The notes beneath the pieces are model-generated. The model was not told where the DNA came from, made no database searches, and saw only the letters and a program-made list of their open reading frames with translations. Source: Cryptomeria japonica (taxonomy: Eukaryota > Streptophyta > Pinopsida > Cupressales > Cupressaceae). From it: a DNA stretch of 64,000 nt. The stretch lies in NCBI RefSeq assembly GCF_030272615.1, contig NC_081411.1, positions 182,488,977 through 182,552,976 on the forward strand. The letters run 5' to 3'. Numbering within the stretch: the first letter of the stretch is position 1; the number at the start of each line of letters is the position of its first letter. Below, piece after piece: positions 57,665 to 64,000 of this stretch. The position numbers and the translations under genes are program-made.

Positions 57665-58767
57665 TTCACACTTCTTCTTCAACTATACAAATTTTTGCCA
57701 TATTTGGAGAGTGGTGGCTCCACCCTCTAAAGGAGATAACCACTATAGTTTCAAAAAACATAATTATATCTCTAATTTCCATTCGCTATTTCCTTGTAAG
57801 GGTGGAAATTTAAACTGATATTAAAATGACACTTTTATTAATGACAGACAACTAATCGATTAAATAAATAAAGACAATAGTGATGTCAATATTTTTTATT
57901 TTTCATAATTACATAAAAAAATAATTCACTTTTTAATATGAATTATAAGATGAAAAATCAAATCAATTATCTAACTGATTAAAATAGACAATTTAGTAAT
58001 GTCCAAGTGTATGTGTCTTCTATCACAACCCAACATTTCTTGACCGTTAAGATGCCTCTTCCTCAATAGTATTCTCTTCTTGTGGTGATGTCTACCTATC
58101 CAATACACTCATAGAAACGATAGGAAATAGTTCAACATAGTGTTATCATATTAAAATCAGTATTGAATTTCAAATTATTCATATTAAAATTTAACTTTTT
58201 AATTACTCCTAATTCATTACAACAAAAATTTACTTATTCATAATAATGTTTTAGCTCATGCAAAAACAAGACATGAGAATGAGGCTTCAATGAATTACAA
58301 GACTATGTTTTGTATGAAAAATACAACTTCATGACCTTGATAATGCTAACATAGTGAATGATTTTCTTTTTATTCACCAATGTAAACTAATTTTTTGAGG
58401 AATCAAAAATTTACTCATAAACACTTTATATCATTTTCACAAATTCTTTCTAGCCCTTATGTCCATCTATATCACTTCACCCAAATTATCTTATAATCTT
58501 TTTATAAAAAAATGATATATTAGGTCATGCTTTGTTATTAAAAACACACAATATGAATGCACATGATAAAGTACTAATCTAGAGTTGAACTCCCAAGGTA
58601 AAATATTTATCACCTACCTTAAGTTGTATTTAAATTTAATATTATAGTAGCTAATCAAAATTAAAGAGCATCTAACAAATACTCTCATATTAGGAAAACA
58701 CAACAATGAGCTTTAATAATATGCGAGCCTCATTTCTTTCCTCTTTCAATATAAAATAGTATATATA
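57665..58767 (+). repeat. Direct duplication, copy 1 (about 1.1 kb)
   Basis: It matches 61055-62150 along its length, for example TTTTGCCATATTTGGAG, TTTCCATTCGCTATTT, ATAGGAAATAGTT and AGTGAATGATTTTCTTTT, with scattered substitutions and small indels. Here the short frame carried by copy 2 is broken by one extra base near 57726. Confidence 0.85.
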
Positions 58768-58779
58768 AGATTCACTTTC

Positions 58780-60005
58780 ATTTTCCGGACCTCAACTCCG
58801 GTTCAATCAATATCCTCAAGTGCAACAATAAGCCGATGTTAAAGACCACTAGAATCCATTGAGTCATCTTCCCAGATCTTCCTCAAGCTGTTAGACTTCC
58901 TAAGAGGGACTAGGCTTTGATACCAATTGTTGCAAGCAAGGAACACCGAGAGGGGGGGTAAATCAGTGTTTTGTAATTTTTTTACTTTATTAACTTGTGC
59001 TTTTACCCAATTAATACATTGAACCAAAAGAAAGATGTAGTAACACAAAATAATCAACCACGACACCATAACACATAGATTTATATCTGCAAAACCTTGG
59101 TGGGGATGAGACCCACAAAATGAGTATACTCAAATAAAAGTTTTACAATGGAATGCACATGCATTTAGGCACACTACATAGAACTCACTGTTGAAAACAA
59201 GAAGGGATACAACCCTAGGAAGGCTCGTTGCCTTACAAATGAGTTACAAATGATCACAAGAGAATATTAACTATTGAACAACATCTACAAATGCCTAGGT
59301 ATAGTTCCGGTTAAACACAATGTCCATTGATTTCACACTCTGCCTTATACTGCTCTGTTCCACAATTCTGTAATATTCTAGAGCATAAATCTTCAACTTG
59401 CACATGTGCAACTGCACACAATCGATCATGAACATCTCTCACATAACCACTGATATCGAAAATGATCATAACAATCAACCTTATATATCTGCAACAAGAA
59501 ATTAGGTTAGTTACAAGTCGGCTTCAAGAACACTTCACAAATAATGAAACGTGTACACACTATTGACTGAATCTGAACCAAAATACTAACGCAAACCAAA
59601 ACAATTGTCCAAATGCTACAAATACTATCAAACAAAACATTTGGATCCCAAAAGTAATTACCAAAACCGATCCACATAATCTGCATAAGTATTATCCACA
59701 TGGGACTGTTGATGTGCACTATTGAATTGAGGACTGATATACCAAAGCACCTAACTACAATCAAATCAACACCGGAGGCTAAAATCATGGGATAAGGCTA
59801 TCCAAACATACATCAACCTTCAACCAGATCCACAACACAAGATATTAACCTGAAATCAAATGCCACCAAAAATATTGAACTCTGCTGGATACTTTGTTCT
59901 AGTCGACCTGACTAGGACCAATTTGCAATCTGACTTTTGATACGATGAACTCACATACTACAAATGGGATAACTTACTTGGGTTTCCATCAATGACAACA
60001 TGAGA
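58780..60005 (-). mobile_element. copia 5' LTR with PBS, inserted beside LRR-gene exons
   Basis: The LTR is 58928-60000 (TGTTGCAAGC to AATGACAACA), TG...CA, 1,073 bp. The PBS on the minus strand (TGGTATCAAAGC, 58914-58925) is two bases away. About 130 bases of the internal leader remain, to about 58780, before the duplicated block. TGAGA at 60001-60005 would be the target duplication on the right; the left partner is lost. The G-run and CAGTGTT motif match the LTR at 912. Confidence 0.75.
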
Positions 60006-60487
60006 TGACCTGTGTAATGTCTCTTTCCAACACGTGTAAGGTCAAAACTTTTCAGATCCATCACATTGTAAAAACTCGAACAATATGGATTTTGGTATAT
60101 ATGTTTGCATATCAAGTTCCTCAAAACCCAGTGGAAACATCCCAATACAACGGTTCAACCAATTAGAATCTTTGATAAGGTCTCCGCTATCATCACTGTA
60201 AGCCCAAAACATTTGGGACACATCATAATTTTGGAACACCCTTAATCACAGAGTTGATCAGATTTGAAAGAAATTCAGAGTATGCACAGAAAATAGAAGA
60301 ACTGCAATAAGAGTTTCATATGGACAAGAACTCATAATATTTATGAGCATGGATTGGTCGGGCAAAGGATTAGCGTCATCTAAAGAGTAATAATATATAT
60401 CGATATGCCAATAGTGGGAGTCTGGAATATGACCCGTACTGACTCCACGGGAGTTATTCAGAATACATGCACTAAGTACCACGACTC
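60004..60487 (-). pseudogene. Degraded exon, possibly C-terminal to the LRR gene
   Basis: One frame from about 60487 reads LSACILNNSRGVSTGHIPDS, then HYWHIDIYYYSLDDANPLPD. After two stops (60255 and 60246) it continues as QNYDVSQMFWAYSDDSGDL and CIGMFPLGFEELDMQTY to a stop near 60050. Conserved-looking Trp, Tyr and Cys argue for a real former exon. It is on the same strand as the LRR exons at 63-64 kb. Membership in that gene is inference. A short possible exon lies just upstream near 60560-60645. Confidence 0.45.
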
Positions 60488-61018
60488 AACATATATGGAA
60501 ATTCTAATTGTTTCAACGTTAAATTTTAAAAATGCAATATAACAGAAGGTAGATACTAACTAACGATGGCACTTGTGTTCATGGTTTTATTGGAAAGCCT
60601 TGCCGATCTTGTAATATGGAGGTCCGGTTTACCAGGTGCTATTGCTATAACTGTCAAGAAAATGTAGAAGAATAAGGCAGCAGTAGATAAGGAATTTCAA
60701 CAGGAAAGAGCATCTCAACCAAAAGGGCACTAATGGAGTCAAAACAGTATATTTAAGATCTATTAATATCTAAAAAATTTCTCTTCTAAATGTAAATTAG
60801 ATTTATGTAGACTTGACATAACTCTAATTAAGTAGAAGTAATAAACATTTCAGACTTCGAATTTGATTTCATACCTGAACAATGGTCTTAGTCTAAACCG
60901 GTAGCCCAACTATTTTGGTGCGAGTTCACTCTGGTTCTCAGCCCTTTTCCTTATTCGACTTCTTGTCTACCGCCGTAGAACACTCCCCTTTCTTTTTTGA
61001 ACCATTTATAAACAAAAA

Positions 61019-61210
61019 ATGAATTTTTCCCGCTTTGCACAAGATGACTCGATGGAAGAAAATGCTTTCTTCCACTATGCAGAATTTTGCCATATTTGGA
61101 GGGTGGCGGCTCCACTCTTGAAGGAGATAACCGCTACAGTTTCGAAAAAAGCTAATTCTATTTCTCATTTCCATTCGCTATTTTCTTGTAATGGTAAAAA
61201 TTTAAACTGA
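61019..61210 (+). CDS. Short open frame kept in copy 2 of the duplication
   Basis: 63 codons: MNFSRFAQDDSMEENAFFHY, then FCHIWRVAAPLLKEITATVS, ending at a TGA. The matching frame in copy 1 (near 57690) is shifted. I recognise no family. It may be an exon or a chance frame. Confidence 0.25.
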   Translation: MNFSRFAQDDSMEENAFFHYAEFCHIWRVAAPLLKEITATVSKKANSISHFHSLFSCNGKNLN

Positions 61211-62150
61211 TATTAAAATGAGTCTTTTATTTATGATAGACAATTCATCGAATAAATAATTAAATTTTATTTTTATTTTTTTAATTATGTAAAAAAAAAA
61301 AACAATACACTGTTCAATATAAATTATAATATGACAAATCAAATCAATTATTTAACTGTTTAAAACAGACAATTTAATGTCAAAATGTATGTGTGTTCTA
61401 TCACAACCTAATATTTCTTAACTGCTAGGCTGCCTCTTCCTCAATATTGATCTCTTCTTGTGGCGATGTCAACCTATCTAATATACTCGTAGAAACAATA
61501 GGAAATAGTTGAGCATAGTGTTATAATTTTAAAATCAATAATTGAATTTCTAATCATTCAAATTAACATTTAGCTTTTTAATCACACCTAATTCATCACA
61601 AACAAAAAAAAATACTTATTTCATAATAATGTTTTAGTTCGTGAAAATACAAGACATGACAATGAGGCTTCAGTAAATTACAAGACTATGTGTTGTATGA
61701 AATATACAACGTCATGACCTTGATAATGCTAGGATAGTGAATGATTTTCTTTTGATTCACCCATGCAAACTAATTTTTATAGAGGATTCAAAATTTTATT
61801 CATAAACACTATATATCGTTTTCACAAATGCTTCCTAGCCCCTATATCCATCGATATCACTTCAATCAAATTATCTTATTTTCTTTTATAAAAAAATGAT
61901 ATGTTAGGTCATGCGTTGTGATTAAAAATACACAATATGCATGCACATGATAAAGTACTAATTTAGAGTTCAATCCTTAAGGTAAAATATTTATCACCTA
62001 CCTTAAACATTATTTAAATTTAATATTATAGTGGGTAATCAAAATTAAAGAGAATCTAACAAACAATCTCATGTTAGGAAAAACCAACAATGAACTCTAA
62101 TAATATATGAGTCTCAGGTTTTTCCTCTTTCAATATAAAATAGTATATAT
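61055..62150 (+). repeat. Direct duplication, copy 2 (about 1.1 kb)
   Basis: Partner of 57665-58767, about 3.4 kb downstream in the same orientation. The alignment ends near ATAAAATAGTATATAT in both copies. Confidence 0.85.
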
Positions 62151-63074
62151 CAATCTATCAACCAAATGTTTGTATATTTTATTCCCATGACTAACAAAAA
62201 CTTGCATAAAATTGCCCCACCAAAATTCATGGCATGGTGAACAAAATATAATTTAATGCCATAATAAATTGTATTTAGATATGCATTTTAAACATGATAT
62301 TATTTGTATGTACTCATCTTTGTCAAATATATATATCATTATTAGTTGTTTCCAAAATGAACAAGTTAGAACCTTTTGAGTTTAGATTCCATAGGAGAAG
62401 ACTACTAGTTTTGGTTGTTCCTCATCACTAAAGTCCCCTCTAAAATAAAAATTTAAGTTTCAAATCCTTGTCTCTCAATTAAATTTAGGAAAAACAGAAA
62501 TATAATGCGTATTTGAAAAGCTCATTAATCTACTTCAAGTGTGAAGATACTTATATAGGAACCACTCTAGGTAATTCTACTTGTTTAATTTTTGTTATAT
62601 TTCATAGGTCTCAAGTGTTTAGCTAACTCAAGCCTCTCTATTAATTCTTCATATACAGCCACCAATTTGTCACAATGAATTATATTAATATCCACTAAAT
62701 TATTACCAAACTCACAATGTTACAATAGAAATAGAACAATAAAGAATTTAGAATGTAAACTTTATAAATACTTTAAATTTGAAAAATTAGTATAAGTAAT
62801 ATTGACATAAAACCAAAACATCGATCTATTGCTGACTGTATAATCTGATTTTAGTACACCTCTTTAGAGGCAGTGATAGTCTATGTTACTGTTCATGATT
62901 GCTGATTCAGTTGTATTTTTTTTCTGTATTTTATTTAATCTAAAATTAAAAAAATCTACTCATCAAATAAAAAATTATACAAACTCTGTTGTCTCCTAAA
63001 TTAGGGAAGAAAACATGATTATTTTACCATCTAGTGGTATGCGAGGAGACTGATGTGAAAGTGACTTGACTTAC
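62151..63074. other. AT-rich stretch, probably intron or flank of the LRR gene
   Basis: No frame of note. It begins where the duplication ends and reaches a GT donor site of the minus-strand exon at 63075. Confidence 0.4.
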
Positions 63075-63498
63075 CGAAATTTGTTTTTATTTCTGATGTA
63101 GCTGATCAACAATTGTAGTTAAAGCTTCGCAGATTCTCCAATCTTCGCCTTCCTTAAGGCCCCACTCACACCACGTCTTCATTATTCCTCGCATGCTAAG
63201 AATATGAAATTGTCGGTAAAGCCGTCCTTAATTTTGGCGGCTACTTATCCTTGTAATTATCCATTCTCCTTGTCGCAAGTTGAATTTCCATGTAGAATTT
63301 TCAAAGGATTCGTTTATGGTGTGAAGTGAAGCAGAGTTGCTGACCACTCCCACACCACAATCAATGACGATTGCTCCGGGAGAAAGACAAATGACTGAAT
63401 GGCGAAGATAAGGCTCAGAAAGCAAACCAGGGTTTAAATTTGGCTTCGCTCCGTCCGCTGCTTTTCCAACCACCTGAATAAAGGTTGACGGCACGCGC
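63075..63498 (-). pseudogene. Exon following the LRR exon (NLR-like gene)
   Basis: The acceptor AG is at 63499-63500 and the frame joins in phase to the upstream exon (donor GT at 63685-63686, 188-bp intron). It reads RVPSTFIQVVGKAADGAKPN, then YLRHSVICLSPGAIVIDCGV and WKFNLRQGEWIITRISSRQN. An in-frame TAA at 63225-63227 breaks it. The same frame then goes on (YRQFHILSMRGIMKTWCEWG, EGEDWRICEALTTIV) to a second TAA at 63087. A good donor (GTAAGT) lies at 63074-63069. The sequence looks like the region after the LRRs of plant NLR proteins, but I cannot assign a named domain. Confidence 0.55.
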
Positions 63499-63686
63499 TG
63501 AAATGAAAATGAAATAACCCTGGTTTATATAAAGGAATTTATTTTAATTTACAGAAGCACTTTAAACATTTGTTTGAAGATCTACATAATTTTAGTGATA
63601 ATAAAACCGACGGTTCATTGTGAACTGGAAAACCTTCAGCGTCAATAAAGAAGATTGCATGTTAAATAAAGGGTTGAAATCAATAC

Positions 63687-64000
63687 CTTCAACTTTGGAA
63701 TGCAGTCGTGTATTACTGCGTTGCTGCAATATAAAAACTGGATTGCTTCCAATGATCCCAATGCTCGAATACCTTGTATGTTGTCCAGCCTTTGACAAGA
63801 CTCAAAGATAATGCTCTTCAAACAGCTCCGTCTACCAAGAATTGACAATTCTCTGCACCCCTGTACTCTGAGTTCGATCAATGTAGTTGGCAGTCTTATG
63901 TTGTGAAACTTGTCACAACAGTTGATTGCAATCATCTTCAATCGATTCAGTTTGGAAAACCTTAGCAACTCCTCGAGCTCAGGACTCTCACAAATGGACA
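63687..64000 (-). CDS. LRR exon of an NLR-like gene (partial, enters from right edge)
   Basis: The minus-strand frame is open from the window edge to the GT donor at 63686: ICESPELEELLRFSKLNRLK, then LPTTLIELRVQGCRELSILG, SCLKSIIFESCQRLDNI and LGSLEAIQFLYCS. The repeating LxxLxxLxIxxC pattern with about 22-24-residue spacing is that of plant NLR leucine-rich repeats. NLRs sense pathogen effectors in the cytoplasm; the LRRs shape recognition. The NB-ARC and N-terminal domains would lie beyond 64000. The stop in the next exon suggests a pseudogene or a truncated product. Confidence 0.7.

Noticed and set aside
1-64000. CRISPR arrays, bacterial operons, phage or organelle DNA
   Set aside because: No repeat-spacer pattern, no ribosome-binding-site-led gene strings and no plastid or mitochondrial genes; content is plant nuclear repeats.

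Overview
This is nuclear DNA from a seed plant with a large, repeat-rich genome, most likely a gymnosperm (conifer). The reasons are stacked, decayed Ty1/copia elements primed by initiator-Met tRNA, long LTRs, L1-type plant LINEs, a tRNA-derived SINE and one broken LRR gene in 64 kb. The conifer call is an inference from element style; the species cannot be told. No intact host gene, rRNA, tRNA or CRISPR array was found. Nearly every coding stretch is a transposon relic with stops or frameshifts.

Layout. 1-1.3 kb: 5' end of a minus-strand retroelement (gag with three zinc knuckles, PBS, LTR). 1.4-3.6 kb: a 45-bp tandem repeat, then a polypurine tract and LTR-like block on the plus strand. 3.6-4.4, 12.43-12.63 and 20.3 kb: fragments of one older retroposon split by two copia insertions. 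4.4-12.4 kb: a copia array with three LTRs, the first internal region mostly deleted, flanked by 5-bp duplications GATAG. 12.6-20.3 kb: a near-complete minus-strand copia element flanked by CTATC. 21.7-25.75 kb: a 5'-truncated LINE with a 16-bp target duplication that carries an extra ORF region downstream of RT and RNase H.

25.9-37.8 kb is the most interesting part. It is a candidate 11.9-kb DNA transposon with degenerate terminal inverted repeats and a 4-bp duplication (ACAC). It holds a roughly 1,017-codon DDE-type transposase gene on the plus strand and a multi-exon proline-rich gene on the minus strand. A 992-bp non-autonomous relative with matching termini and its own 4-bp duplication (ACAA) sits inside the last transposase exon. 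I cannot assign the superfamily with certainty.

38-39.7 kb: a minus-strand retroposed unit with a 17-bp duplication and the same 3' terminus as the 21.7-kb LINE. 40-45 kb: AT-rich DNA with a foldback, diverged tandem duplications and a SINE containing a long (TAA)n. 45.9-51.7 kb: a short LTR with PBS, a solo LTR (duplication GAGTT) and the 3' part of a minus-strand copia element. This abuts a minus-strand LINE 5' region (51.7-53.7 kb). 54.5-55.6 kb: LTR end, PBS and gag relic. 57.7-64 kb: a 1.1-kb direct duplication, a copia LTR inserted beside minus-strand exons, and at the window edge exons of an LRR (NLR-like) pseudogene.

All boundaries, repeat identities and domain calls were made by eye on the sequence; no database search was run.
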